From Tenrec ecaudatus (lineage: Eukaryota; Chordata; Mammalia; Afrosoricida; Tenrecidae), in NCBI RefSeq assembly GCF_050624435.1, contig NC_134546.1, positions 14,965,001 through 15,029,000 on the forward strand: a stretch of 64,000 nucleotides of DNA. The letters are read 5' to 3'. The notes under the pieces were generated by a model that made no database searches, was not told the DNA's origin, and saw nothing but the letters and a program-made list of their open reading frames with translations. Shown in pieces: positions 1 through 12,800 of this stretch (positions are counted from its first letter, which is position 1; the number at the start of each line of letters is the position of its first letter). The position numbers were made by a program, and so were the translations under genes.

Positions 1-120
1 CCATCAAAGCCTGTGAGCATGTGATAGTCACCACCATCATCATCACCACCGCCGCCTTCACTGATATTGGTAAGTTAGCAAACATCAGCGGTGAATTAAC
101 TCCCGGATGTGGGGATCTGC

Positions 121-229
121 TTCCGTAAAGAGCACAATTTTGGAAACCTCCAGGGGGCAGTTCCACTCTCCCCTATACGGTCACGATGAGTCGGCATCAA
201 CACTATGACAATGGATTTAGTTTGGGGTT
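121..229 (+). repeat. AfroSINE-type SINE, 3' part
   Basis: The conserved body is present: GGGGGCAGTTCCACTCTC, then ACGGTCACGATGAGTCGG and a TTTAGTTTGG tail. The tRNA-like head is missing or too diverged to see. Confidence 0.75.
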
Positions 230-261
230 CTAAGGCTCTACCGCTGGTTGACGCGTCCAAC

Positions 262-445
262 AGGTGGGTCCTACAAACATCCCAGCCCAGTCCGGATCGA
301 GTCCGTAAGTCCGATCCTAGTGCCTAAGTCCCTCTTCAGACTCACGATGTCACATGCAGTGATGCCGAACGCCAGATCACAGGTTGGTAGGTGCAAAGTC
401 GTGGGGATCCAACCAGGGTCAGCCCGCAGGAAGGTGCAGGCAGAG
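262..445 (+). repeat. partial copy of TIR-bearing interspersed repeat
   Basis: It shares the run CATCCCAGCCCAGTCC, the repeated 'AAGTCC' motifs and the CAGACTCACGATGTCACATG region with copies at 2947-3632 and 5452-5815. Both ends are missing. Confidence 0.6.
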
Positions 446-2946
446 AGGGAGGCGGAGGTGCCCAGGACCCTCCTTATGAGAAGGCCACGCCCACGCGGAG
501 GCACCACCAGGCTGTGACCTGATTGGCAGGGTGAACTCCCCCCCTACACGATTCTCTCTCTCTCTCTCAGTTGGCCTGAAACTATGTTAACTACCACAGA
601 GTGCCCCCGGGAGGCCTTTCAAACTACACCGACCCATGCTCTGCCCCAGAGAGGGATGCCATACAGTAAGTAGTAGGTGGGATCCTATCTTTGCCCTGCA
701 GCCTCCTGCTTACAGAACACATCCCTCTGAGCCACCTCCCCTTCCTCCACGGCTGCAGCTGACCCAGCCTAGCTGCGCAGCCACCTTCCAGCTAAGTGCT
801 GTGTGGGACGGGCTGGGAGACTTGACACTGTTTCTTACTTCTACCTCTTCTCCTTTGCAAACACGCAGCGTGGTTTGATGGCTGGGCCTCCAGCAGCCGT
901 CTTGATGCGCGAAGTGGCCTGGGGGATGGAAACCGTGCACTGTGGGTTACTGAGGAGAAAGAAAGGGCCACCAGGGGCTTCTGTTCCCGGCTGCGGTCAG
1001 GTGGACTGGGACTCTTCGCGACTCCACGTGTCCAGAGCACGGTTTTCCAGACTGGGACATCTGAGAAGTAGATCGCTGGTTCGGTCCTGACCTGCCTCTG
1101 CGAGCGGTCAAGCCTCCAACTTCCCAGCGAGGGGTCAAGCACTTACCCATTTGAGCCCCCCTGGGGCTTCGGAGGGGCACCAGACCGGCTTTCAATGGAC
1201 CAACTTGTGACTTCCGTTATATCAGAGAAGGGAAAGGGACTCACTATTTCGCAAAACCTTTGCTTCCTGGGGCGAAATTCATTTCTAAATGTCCCAGATC
1301 ATAGGCCTCTCTTCTGATAACCTCAGCTTTCTGAAGTTGTCAGAATTACATTTTTAAAATGTGTATTAATTCCTCTGGCCCCCAGTAGATACTCGGGAAA
1401 GGGGAGTGAACCCCGAATCTCTTAAATGCGCTGGCCTGCCAAGCCTTCCAACCATTCAGCCCATCAGCGAGGCCAGAGGAAGACCTGCTAGGAGACTAGT
1501 CACCTGCAAAGCCCAGTCACCACAGCGTCTGTCGTTGCTCATCCTTAGTACGGTGTCCTCCCTACATTTGCGCTCTTGTATGTTGATTTTTCTACCCAGT
1601 GGTGAGCTCTGTCCACAGACCTCAGAGATCAAGCATTGAAGGCCCATCGGTGACTCCTGACATCTAAGGAAATCCCTCTACACTGCATGCACACACGCAC
1701 GCACATGAATCCATACAGAAAACCAGATCACTTCTCACAGCATCCACAAAGCCTCCTGTACCCAAAGCCGACCTCGCTTCACCCTCAGGAATCTTCAAGA
1801 ACAACCCTTCAACCTCTTTTAAGAGTAGGCCCCTCTGGTTTTAAATGTGCCATTTCTATGGAATAAAGCATTGCAGAGTTAATCATTCAAAAGGCCTATT
1901 AAATCAATGTACTTCCTGTTGGTTTGTCAATATGGGCTTTTTCAATTAGACACTTTTATTGCGGTGATGAATGCCAGTGGCACAAGTTAGAGACCATTGC
2001 TAGAAGTTATGGTCTATTTAACCTCACAATCCATATATGCTATTGAATACGTGTGATGGCTGCAGCTTACCAAAGATGAATGAGCCTTTCTTGGCAGCTA
2101 ACTCTGCTCCGTGTCCCTGTTTCCCCACAGCGCCCTTCCCGCTTCCCTCCAGAGCATCCTCTCCCTCTCCGAGAGGACTCCCGCCCTGTGGAGTCACCAG
2201 GCCTTTCTTCCGAGGGTCTCCACCCTCCAGGGTGGTAAATACTCACGTTAGTACGTGCACTACATCTGCTAGCACCTGGCAGATACTCAGAAAATGCAAG
2301 TAGGGTCTGAATCAATGACACTTGTCCTGCCAAGCTTGGCGCCGCAGGGAAGCGGTAGCAGGGGCTGCCACGTCTCCATCACCCCACCCTGCACCCCCTG
2401 GACAGCATTTCATTCTTGCCTTTCCTTGTTGGAGTGCCGGCTTTGGGCAGGATTTCTCTGTTCCTCTGAATTCCTATAGGACACCTGTCTTCAATCGCGC
2501 CTTCCACTTATGACAACAAAGGTGGTACCACCTGAATTGAGCCAAACGGAAGCCCCCAAGGGCGGGTGCCTTGTTTTCATTCCCCTCACAGCATCTGAGT
2601 TTAAGGCCAGGGATTAAGTCAACTAGATGCTCCTGGGTCAGTGTAGGGGTGGAGCCCAACCCATCAACTGGGCCACAGCCTGATGACACCTTTTTGGCAT
2701 CACCAGCCTTTTTGTATGAAATAGAAAGAGAAAGAGAATGAGAGAGACCACGCAGAATCGACTCCCCTTTGGCCCTTCCCCTTCTGGTTCCCAGATCTCT
2801 TGTTGTGTTGTCTGCCATTCCCAGGAGTCCTCAGCTGACTCCCAATAGTGGATTCAGTAGGCCAGCTTCAGGCCTCTGCATCCACCAGCCTGTGCGCCCC
2901 CACCCCCCACCCCATTGTGTCTGCTTCATCATCCTTCTTCCTGTCT

Positions 2947-3632
2947 GTGTTAGTCTGGGTACTTAAGAGAAATAAATACACAGAAACTCATGTATAAGAG
3001 AGAGTTTTATGTAAAGGTTAAGTGCACATCAAGAAAACATCCCAACCCAGTGCTGCCCAAGCCCACAAGTCCAATATTAACCCATATGTCCAACACCAGT
3101 CCACAAAGTCCTCCTCCATCTCACAAAATACACACTATGACGCCGACTGCAGGAGGAAAGCCAAGTCCAAGTCAGTGAAAGTGTAAACTTTCAGCGCTGG
3201 CAGGGGTTTCCACACGGCTGCTCCAGCACCCAAGGCTGCATCGGGGTAGGTCCATGTGGTTTCTCCTCGGGGATGTCTTGCAGGAAGTGAACCTTGCCAG
3301 CTGAAGCAGGGCACTGGCTAAGGCAGCTGCACCCTGGTTCGACCATCAGAAAGCAAAATACTCAAGAACTAGAAAGGCGAGGCTCACCAAGCCATTTATC
3401 TCTCTGCCCTTCAATTAACCCCACATGTGTTTATCAGCCAGGTTGGCACAATAAACTAACTACCTCACTGTCCATCCACTTCCATGAGTCAGGAGAAGCC
3501 CAATTCGAATGGGACTGGACTTAATCTATTTCTATAACAGTGTGACTTCTACTTCTTAATATAAATCTCTTTCTATCGACAGCACATGCACATGTCACTG
3601 GTTTAGCTTCTCTAGAGAACCCAGACTAGCAC
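2947..3632 (+). mobile_element. full-length TIR-bearing repeat, 686 bp, unclassified
   Basis: It starts GTGTTAGTCTGGGT and ends with the inverted form ACCCAGACTAGCAC. The terminal similarity extends imperfectly to about 27 bp (AGAGAAATAA against AGAGAAGCTAA). The interior matches partial copies at 262-445, 5452-5815 and 60400-60560. There is no coding capacity. It looks like a non-autonomous DNA transposon, but I cannot name the family. Confidence 0.6.
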
Positions 3633-3648
3633 CCCACCCCTTTTCCCC

Positions 3649-3649
<1 letters not shown>

Positions 3650-3681
<32 letters not shown>
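3650..3681. repeat. (CA)n microsatellite
   Basis: About 15 uninterrupted CA units lie just past the end of the TIR-bearing repeat. Confidence 0.95.
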
Positions 3682-3683
<2 letters not shown>

Positions 3684-5451
3684 CACAGCACAGGTTGGAG
3701 GGCAGTATCCGGGCCCAGTTAGATGGGAGCAGGATGGCCAAGCTGTCCAGGTTTGCCTGGAAATCTTCCCACTTTCTCACAGAGAGTCCAGCATCGGGCC
3801 CTTGGGCCTCAGAAGGCCACGGAGCGGGTCACTTCAGATGTGGGGCTTTCAATGGCTTCCCTGAGCAGGCCTCGTGGCTGTCACTGGTGCCTGACTCATT
3901 TAATTCACTGCCCACCCTGGACTCCAGGGATCTTTGCTCGTAGGGGACCAAACTCCAGGGTGACCTGAGTGCTCCTCCCTCAGGCTCACTGGGCCTCGGC
4001 AGTAGCAGCCCAGCCCTGGGGACCAGCGCTTCTCAAGACGCCCTCTCCCCAGGGCCATCGGGCAGTCAGAGGAGAGCTGGTGCTAATGAACAACTCCCGT
4101 GGTTCACCTCCTTCCCCAGGTTACCCCTGCGAGGACCGTGAGGGCCGGGCGGCCTGTGGGCCAGAAGTGCAGCTGGGCTCCCCTGCTGCTGGCTAAAGAG
4201 AAACTCTGTGGAGGGAGGCTCCACGGAGCGTGCTGACTCCCCAGAGCGACTTCTCCCTTGGTCACGTTTGCCCTCGTTCCCAACACCACATCAGTACTCA
4301 GGAGCCCCAGGGCCTTGTGACACAGGCAGGCATGCTCCTCTCTCCTTCAGGAGTCTTTGCCCTTCGCTTACATATCCTCTGCCCAGGGTCTTTCTGGGGC
4401 CCAGGGTCCAGGTGCTCATCCCCCGTATCCTTCTCTCTTGTCTGACCAGCCTGGTCTCCTCCCGTCGATGGGAGGGAGCCCTCATCACTCGCCAGAGTCT
4501 GTTCACACACTTGGAAAGCAATGGACAGATGGGTGGTTCAAGTCCACTCAGAAGCCCCTCAGAAGCAGAGCCTGGTGGTCTCCTTCCAACCTGTCAGCCA
4601 CTGAGACCACCCCGCCCCACACACACACACAGAGCACTCTTGTGCTCCGACACACATGGGTCTCCCCAAGAGTCAGAGAGGAATCAGCAGAAACTGATTT
4701 GGGTTTGTTAGTCTTGGCGAGCTGTTAGGCATCAGCCCAATCACTCCACTTGACTGGCTGATGTCATGGGTTACAGGTGCAGGTCCACAAAGGTTGAAGT
4801 TGGTCCACAGACCTAGAGCTACTACCGGGCAGGACCTGGATGGAACCTTCTAAAGGCATCTGCTCTAGTTGCCCACCAACTTCTTGATGACAGTCCGACC
4901 TGACGGTAGGGACCGGTCCAATTCTCTGTTTGGAATCTGCGGGCACATGATCAGGCCTGAATACCCAGAGCCCTCATGCTCCTTGAAGATAAGGTTCATT
5001 CAGGGGTGGGCATGTGACCCAGCCAGGCCAGTGAGTCTCCGTCCCCAGCCTTTTGCTGGGACACGCCAGATCACTCTTGCCACTACCTGAGAAGAACCTA
5101 TTAGTGAATGCCATCAACCCAGAGAGAAGAGGGTCATGACCCACAGAGACGCTGCCCCCACCACCACCACCACAGCCTGGCTTGAGCTTTGAACCCTTTG
5201 TTTCAGCCATACCAGAGGCTAAGTTATCTTTGGATGTCATTGTTACTTTCTAAACTCTTCCACCCCCTACCCCCACCAGCTTATTTAACTTTTGGTTGTG
5301 AGCAGGGTGATGGTTCAGAGAGCAAGCTGCAGTTTAAAACTCAATAATCCACACCCATCTTGTTTCAGCTCCTCCACCGTAGGCCCCTCGGTGCACCGTC
5401 CGGTATCCCACTTCCTCTCGGCGTTTCCTGTTCCTATTCCTCCTTCCTTCC

Positions 5452-5815
5452 TAGTTGTGCGAGTCCGGGTGGACCAGAGAAACATTTACAGACACTCATA
5501 CGTGTATAAGAGTTTTATATAAAAGAGCAATTGAATATTGAGAAAGCATCCCAGCCCAGTCCAGATCAAGTCCCCAAGTCTGATATTAGTCCATATGTCT
5601 GATACCAGTCTACAAATTGTCTATAAAGTCCTCTTCAGACTCACAAAACACATGCAATGACGCCGAATACAGGAAGCTCACAGCACTGTGGGTGGGAAGT
5701 CTTGTGGATCCAGTGGCAGTGGAGGCATCTCAGCTCTGGCGTGGGTCTCCACGTGGCTCCTCCAGCACCAGGGCTATCGACTGGATGGCAGTGAGTCTTT
5801 CAAGTGAGAGATAAG
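5452..5815 (+). repeat. TIR-bearing repeat, 5' half
   Basis: It begins with a degraded terminus (GCGAGTCCGGGTGGACCAGA). It continues with GTATAAGAGTTTTATATAAA and the same middle as the 2947-3632 copy. The 3' end is absent. Confidence 0.6.
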
Positions 5816-5924
5816 CTCAGAAGAGACATTGCTTTTGCCTCTTCAGGGGACCGTATATAGAGAACAGAAAGACATGCTGCCTGATCCTGTATCATCCTCC
5901 CAGCTTCGACTTATATGTAAAACA

Positions 5925-6135
5925 TGGAGGTTAAGAGTTTGATGTCTAGAGCTGGGTAAACCAGATCGCCCAGCCCGCTGGCTGCGTGACTTTGGGCAAC
6001 TCTCTGAACCTCTTGCAGCCTGTTTCCTCACTTGTCAACACGGGTGCAGGCAGTATTGTGAGGATTCAAGGACGTGATGCATGAGAACACTCAGCACAAG
6101 GCCTGGCAAATGCTAAGTGCTCCATTAATAGTCAA
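5925..6135 (+). repeat. MIR SINE
   Basis: The MIR core and tail are readable: TGACTTTGGGCAACTCTCTG, then GTTTCCTCACTTGTCAAC, and near the end CAAGGCCTGGCAAATGC. It is an old mammal-wide repeat. Confidence 0.85.
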
Positions 6136-7159
6136 AGCCGTGATGCGTATTGCTGCTGTCAAAATCATCTTTATGAAGACGGCCCTGATCATGTCTCTCT
6201 AGAAAAATGCTAATAGTCTGCTCGCCACTGCCTTCTCCACCTTCAGCAGCCAAAGTCTGGGGAACAGAACAAGGCTTCGGACTTGTCTCCCCATGGCCCT
6301 GAGTGGTGGTTAGTGGATTAGCAGTTAGCCCGAACTGTGCCCACCGGGGCTGGCCTGCTGTGATTTCTGGGTCTGCCGCCTTCTGTTTTCTTTAGCAAGT
6401 CTTCAGGGTCCCTCAGATGAGCCAGAACAGAATCTCCCCTTGTCCACTGTCCCCTAAGTCTGTGTGCAGAGCAAGAACCACCCTCCAGGTCAGGGTCCAC
6501 ACCCCTCCCCCAGGGGTTCCTAAGCTGCTTACTGCAAGCCTAGACTCCCCTCTGTGAGCTTATCTTTGACCAGATAAGGGATGTACTCAGCCTGGATCAA
6601 ACAGCCTGCTCCTCCCAGTTCCTGGGCTGGCCTTGCCGCTTCTGAAGGTGGTGGTGGTGCTGGCACCTGTGCTGTTTCTGACTTGCTAAACCGAAGCAGT
6701 GGCCTAGCTGCTCACAGAGATGCAGGGCCTGTGTCTCTGAATTGGCTTCTCTCCCGGTGCTGAGGTTGTGTTTACTGGGACAAGCCCAGGGAGACACACT
6801 CCTTCCGAAGAAGAGAGGGTGAAACATTTTAAAAGTGGAGCCTCAAGTGCCAGTTTCCTCAGCCTCCCGGGCGAGGGACCGCAGTCTCGTTCGACCACAT
6901 TGAGTTTAGGTAGCCTGTTTTAGCGGCCAAAGGCGCCTGCCTTCTCATTGACAGTGCAGACCTCGTTTCCAAATGGGAGCACTGCGCTCCAAGCAGATCC
7001 AGAGCAAGAAAGGCGGGGAGAAGGTCTGGAATGTTTGCAGGAATGGGTGATGTAAAGAGACCTCTCTAGATGCATTTGCGCAGGTCAATTCCCAAGCACA
7101 CACTGTTCATCCCAGAACTTTACAGGATACTGCGTGGAGTTGGGGACCTCAACACGTCT

Positions 7160-7215
7160 GCAGGAAAATGCCATTGTCTTTTCATTCCCCCCCACACATT
7201 ATTTGAAGCCTCCTG
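7160..7215 (+). repeat. possible palindromic MITE remnant
   Basis: It carries AAAATGCCATTGTCTTTTCA and TTTGAAGCCTCC. These resemble better-kept copies at 15226-15296 and 22483-22553. Confidence 0.35.
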
Positions 7216-7892
7216 GTACACTGTGAACCCAGTCGTTTGTCCCTTTACCAAAAGCCAAACGTTTCCTTCTGGAAATCAGCTTCCATACATAGTGCACTGA
7301 AAAATACGATCAGTTCTCCGATGCAGCTAATGACAGAACTTCCACAGCTGCAAACGCAGCGCGGACGGCGTCTGCACTGCTCCCGTTTGCCAAGTGCTTC
7401 TTCCCATAAGAGCACTCACACCTGGGAAGAGACGTCTCCAAGGCTGACTTGGGTGCCTCCTAGGATTAACAGACGGTCTTTATGCTCCCAGGTGGGAAGG
7501 GCTGCAACGCCCACATTGCCCACTAGGGGACAGAGCGCCACTGTGTCTCCGGTTGAAACACGGGAAGTCTGCTGGAGAAGGCAGGTGGACTGGGGATGAG
7601 AACAGCCTTGCGATCATGCAGCACACTGGAAAGGGGAGTGTTGTGCATGCGGTGAGGTTAAACTTCAGCGCCCTTTCAATTGATCTCCCTTAAGATCCAT
7701 TTCAATGTAGTGTTTTTTATTCGTTTTCTGGCTTTCCTTTCGATTGAGGTGTTTTTGTTTCATTTTGTTATTGTTGTTAGTTTTTGTCCTTTTAAATGTT
7801 CTCTGTATTCCTATAAAATCCAGGATAGGTAAATCTATAGAGGCAGTAACTGGACTAATGGTTCCTTGGGGGTCTGGCAGGGGAGGTTAGGG

Positions 7893-8073
7893 CAGTGGTT
7901 CGCAACCTTCCTAAGGTCGATACCCTTTCATACCGTTCCTCATGTGGTGACCCACCAACCTTTTCGTTGCTACTTCATCATTGTAATTTTGCTACTGCTA
8001 TGAATCGGGTGACCTCTGTGAAAGGGCCATTTGACCCCCAAAGGGGTCTTGACCCACAGGTTGAGAATCGCTG
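7893..8073 (+). mobile_element. SPIN-type hAT MITE with perfect 8-bp target duplication
   Basis: This short non-autonomous element (181 bp) starts CAGTGGTTCGCAACC and ends GGTTGAGAATCGCTG, the terminal inverted repeats of SPIN/URR1 elements. The interior has GTTCCTCATGTGGTGACCC and TTTCGTTGCTACTTCATC. It is flanked by GGTTAGGG on both sides (7885-7892 and 8074-8081), the 8-bp duplication made by hAT transposases. SPIN elements are known to have spread horizontally among tetrapods. Confidence 0.88.
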
Positions 8074-8647
8074 GGTTAGGGGAATATAGGAACTAATAAT
8101 GATGAGGGCAAGAATGAAGAAAATGTTCGCAACACTGATGGTGGTGATGAGTATACAACTCTTCTTGATGTGACTCAACTGTTGGGGCGAGAAGGGGCCC
8201 CTTCCTTCAGCTGCTTGAGCCTGGGGACAGAAACATGATGTTTCTGGGACAGAAGCAGTGCTTGAAACAGTAAACCGCTCCAGGACAACAAAATTCCTCA
8301 AAGGTGGAATTTAAGACTGGAAATGTATTTGACTTCTCAGTAGATGTATTTTCCTTCCATACTTTCTTAGGGGCTGGGTTGGATCTCCACTTTGCTTTGC
8401 AAGTTAAAAAAACAAAGACACACACACAGCAGGGATAGGTTTTAAATTCAATTTGATGTTTTTATTTTCATGACCATGTTCAGGGTACTGTTCTATGTGA
8501 GATTTTTGAAATTTTTCCTTGAACTTAATATTCCACATCAGCAACTCTCCTAAGATCCTTAAACCCCTGAAGCCACGGGAATTTTGCGCATTACAAATGT
8601 TTGAGGTGGCAAGGTTTGAATCGATCAAAAGGTACCTCAGAAGAAAG

Positions 8648-8757
8648 GGCTGGCAACCTACTTGCCAAACCAGCCACTAAAAACCCTTATGACACACAGT
8701 TCTACTCCCAGTCGCATGGGCCCCGAGAATCAGAATGGACTGTGTGGCAGCTGATGG
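8648..8757 (+). repeat. SINE with RTE-type tail, fragment
   Basis: It reads GGCAACCTACTTGCCAAACC, then AAAAACCCTTATGAC and GAATCAGAATGGACTG. This matches the tail of the tRNA-Gly-headed SINE at 33128-33450. It lies just past the first DNAAF10 poly(A) signal. Confidence 0.6.
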
Positions 8758-8924
8758 GGGAAGGGTGGGGGGACAGCTAAATGAAAACTCGAATATTTCT
8801 GAAAGCTGAGCCAAAGATAAGGTGAACAATGAAGAAACAGGGGAATAATTGGTACTCCCTAAGTGCTTATAAAGCAGAGACAGGACAGCATTGAGCGTGT
8901 TACTAATGTTAACACAATCAGGGC

Positions 8925-9626
8925 CTTCAGAGGTTTCCAAAAGTTTATTCATTAAAAAAGGTGTGACAAAATAAGGTTAGAAAACACCCAATCTTGTACA
9001 TTTACCTCAACACCATAGCCAACGACCCAAAGTCTCACTAACGCTATTCCTAGAACTTTAAGGGGAACAAAAAGAAAACAGACATTTGTAAATTGTGGTA
9101 TTTCTTTTAGTTATTCTGCTAAAAATAGTTATCCAATTTTAGTCTGACAATGCTCTCTGGAATTTTATACTTTTCTGCACATCAGCTTTCTGACACTGAA
9201 ATCGCTCCAAATGTGTCCATAAGGCAAACTCACGGTTGTTTTATCAAGGCAAGTTATTTTAAACAAAACCCAAAGATCCTTATCACAACCTCGTCAGCAC
9301 CGAGGCCAGACACAAGCGTCGGGATAAAATACGGAACGCTGGCGATGCAGAACAAATTCACTAATGTGGACATCCACACGGCAGTCGCCTTTGCTCTGGA
9401 GGTGAGAGGATACGAGCTGGCACCGGAGAGCGCTGGTCCCCACGGGTCCTTGGCCCGCTCTTGGCTGGGGGCACCACTGGGGACAGGGGCGGGCCTGCTC
9501 TGCGCTTGTCTAGAGCCTTGCCCATCCGCCAAAGCCCCGTTTTTGCTCAGTCGGAGTCGGAGGTGGCCAGAACTGAACTTACAGCCCAGAGCGCTCCTCT
9601 GGAAGGCCGCGGGCCCACAGCTGTGA
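8925..9626 (-). other. DNAAF10: probable DNAAF10 3' UTR with AATAAA
   Basis: The first AATAAA on the minus strand after the stop is at 8944-8949, giving a 3' UTR of about 0.7 kb. A second AATAAA at 8461-8466 could serve a longer form, which would take in the SINE tail at 8648-8757. The end is inferred from the signals only. Confidence 0.5.
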
Positions 9627-9834
9627 TCACATCCGCTGGAGCTTTGTGACAATCAGTACTCTCACCGTCTGGTCAAACGAGCTGCACACGCAGAGGCCCC
9701 TCTTGTCGGGACTCCAGTCCAAGCTTGCGATGGGCTGTGTGGACAGGGTCACGTTCTGCAGGAGGCTCACGGAGCCCGCCACGCCCATCTCCACGCCCTC
9801 CGAGTCCTTCTTGGACCGCTGGGCTGGGTACTCA
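9627..9834 (-). CDS. DNAAF10: DNAAF10 coding exon 8 with stop
   Basis: The first base completes the Tyr. It is followed by 68 codons, [10 protein letters not shown] to VTKLQRM, and the stop TGA at 9627-9629. It includes [11 protein letters not shown], the last blade. The acceptor is TTCCAG before 9834. Confidence 0.95.
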
Positions 9835-12800
9835 CTGGAAGACAAGGTAGAAGCAGTAAGGCGGGAATCGAAGCACTCGCCACTCACTTTACACGTCAAC
9901 GGCTTGTCTTAGTCTCTCTGATGATTACAGAGAGAAATACGGAAGAACCATTCGTTGGTTCAGCTGTAGGCAAATGAAGACACTTTCTCTTGTAAAAAAA
10001 GTGTGCGTCGAATAGAAAAGTGTTAGCATCGTTTCTGTTCAGGATTTGCCTGTATGGTCTCTCTCAATATGACAGCTCTAGACTGAGCTCAGCTAAAACA
10101 CAAAACTCACTGCCACTGAGTCGATGCTGACTCTTAAGAGACTATCGGGCAGGCTAGAGCTGCCCTTGCGGGTTCTGACGCTGCAATTCTTTAGGCGGTA
10201 GAAAGCCCCATCTTTCTCCCTTGTGCAGCTGGCGGTTTCAAACTCTTGACCCTGTGGCTAGCAGCCCAATGAGCAGCTGCTACCCCACTGGGCTCCTGAG
10301 GTTGAGCTAGCGAGCTTTAATCAATGTGCTGGGCGCTCTGCAGGACCCTTTTGCTGTCGCTGTCTGTCTGGGTGCAGCGGCAGACGCTGGAGGGATGTGT
10401 GGAGAACCAGACAGAAACACTGACTGCATGGAGACTGGTCACCTCATCCCACCCCAGCGCCTGGCACACAGATGCACGTCAGGGCCTTCTGCGTGTCATT
10501 TCCATGGAGAGGAGCCAGAGGAGGCGACTTCTAACCCTAAACACCATTACCTAAAAAGGGAGAAAAAGCAATTCTGAAAACATTTTGTTCTCTTTCAGGC
10601 AAAACCTTAAATGTAAAAAAGAAGAGCTGCAGGAACTCACAAAGTCCCCTTGCTCTGGAGTGGCCAGAAATGAAGCCAGTCCCGTGCGCCTCGCCAGGCT
10701 GTCTGACAGGCAGGGCATCCCGGCGCCCGCGAGGCATGGGCGGGGGTTCCTTCCTGTCCTGCACAAAGGCCACGAGTCTAAAGGTCCCAAGCAGCTCAGC
10801 TGCTGAGAAGCAAAGGGAAAGCGGCCGGCTGATGACCTGCTGCCTCCTCTCCTGGCAGACCTTACAGCTTATTGATCATGATAAAGAGAAGTAGCACATT
10901 CTGGTGAATGAAGAGTGAAGACAGAACCCTCGTCACACATCTAAGTACGGGCTGCAATTATTTGGTGTCATAAAGATAACAAGGTTTTGGTTAGTTTTGG
11001 GTTTTATTTCTCCTTCCCATCTTAGCTTGGCGGTTGGGCGACAGTTTACGGAGCAGGTTCGTTTCCAGTTCAAGTGCGGCGCCCTCTGGGCCGCGGACTC
11101 TCATCCCCACAGCATCACCCACTGCCCCCTCCGCCTGCCCTTCCCCGCATTGTCCCGGGCAGAGAGGACAGGTTTTAGGGTTTTTTTTTTTCTTCTTGAG
11201 GATGTGTTTTTAAACCCATCATATTACCTAGTAAGTTTGAAGGGAGAGAAAAAATGATTCACACACAAGCAATAACAAAACTAATCCCAGTGTGCTGGGG
11301 CTCAGTTAATTCTGAATAACTATGGAGGGATCTCCCAGGGACTGGCAGAGGTGGTGTTCACTAAGTGTCTACAATGTCGCTGTCTCACCACCAAGAGACT
11401 GGCACATGCAAACGAAGCAGCACATGTTCCCGACATGGCGCGTCCTTTGGCCAGTGTCCGACAGCGCAGCTCCAAATGAGCAGCTCCGAATGAGCAGCGC
11501 AAGTTCACGCTGAGCGCAACAGCCTAGATGCACCTGCTTCAAAAAGTTTGTGGGGGAAATGTCATTATCTCTTCATTCCTCACATATTAGAGACGCAGCC
11601 TTAAACGCATCCATTTATAAACTTGCTGAAAAGAAAACACGGCTGTTGTAAATTATAAGAATAAAAATAACTTTTCTAATACAAAAAATTAGGGAAGTGG
11701 CAGTCTGGAATCTCATGGCACCTGCCCTTCCTCCCTAGCCAGGGACCCTGTGAAGCAAGCCCCTGCCGCCCATGCAGCATGAGCCCCGGAAGGGCCAGGA
11801 TATCTCCTCGGGGCACAGGCCCAGGCTGCCTGCTCTAGAGGTGCTGGGGCTCAGCAAATTTCCCCTTCAGGGGGATTTATGGGCTACTGTAGCGGGCCAG
11901 CCTCCCCCTCATGCCCCCAAGGGAAAGGGAAAGGCAGGGAGCTGATGCACTCCATGGGAGAGGTGGAGCCTCTGGTAGCAGTGGGTACCATGTCACTCAT
12001 TGATCTGAAGTGAGTCAGGAAGGGGCATCCAGGGACCCCGGGCATGAGTCAGGAGCACAGCACACACTGGCCACCAGGGTAGGACAAGCTGACACCTTAG
12101 CTGGCAGTTTGCTCGCTGCACATGCTTGCATGCTTGGCCCCTCAGGACTGTGAGTTTCCTCATGCATAGCTCCAACAGTACTCAGCCCATTAGAGCATCT
12201 GCAGGAGCACTGGCGGCGGCATGGGTTGCCTGTTGGGCTGTTAACTGTAAAGTCAGTAGTTCAAAACCACCTGCAGAAAAAGAAAAGGATGAGGCTTTCC
12301 ACCCTGGAAAGATGTACAGCACTGGAAACGCACAGGGCAGTTCTACCCAGGCCCGAGCGGTCACTGTGGATCAGAGCCACCTGGATGGCAGTGAGTTTTT
12401 GGAGTAAGAGTACAGAGCCTTTATCGTGTGCACTGAAGAGGAAACAGAAGTGCAAGTCAGTCAAAACTTCCGTGCACCACACGTGGACAGAGAAAACTGG
12501 GGACCGCGCCGGAAGGGCCTGAGCATCGCGAAGAATGGCAACGGGCCTCGGTGTGTCTCACAAAGGCGCCTGGCAGAGCCCATCCTACAGATAACCTAAC
12601 GGCAGCAGGGCCACTGGGAGCGACTTACTACTTCCAGAGGTGCAGGCCGCCAGCGCCCCCAGCAGTCAGGAAGAGCTCTCGGTTCTGCGGCAGGTGCCGC
12701 ACCTGCCACACGGTGGATTTATGAGCCTAAACGGAAGCAGAGAGACAGGGATGAGAGAGGGTTCTGTGATACAGAAGGCTCGGCCAAGAAGAGACACGTG

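Larger units (their letters stand above)
1..8900. other. intergenic region 3' of DNAAF10, no gene seen
   Basis: No open frame here shows a known domain or splice-joined conservation. The stretch holds a GT/ACC-rich simple tract (30-57), SINE pieces, three copies of a TIR-bearing repeat, a (CA)n tract, a MIR and a SPIN element, listed separately. The rest is GC-mixed sequence in which I recognise nothing. Confidence 0.6.

Noticed and set aside
4208-4711. A 167-codon frame in the intergenic region
   Set aside because: It is Pro/Ser/Leu-rich with a CA-repeat-derived stretch. It has no domain, no splice context and competing frames on both strands, as expected by chance in GC-rich DNA.
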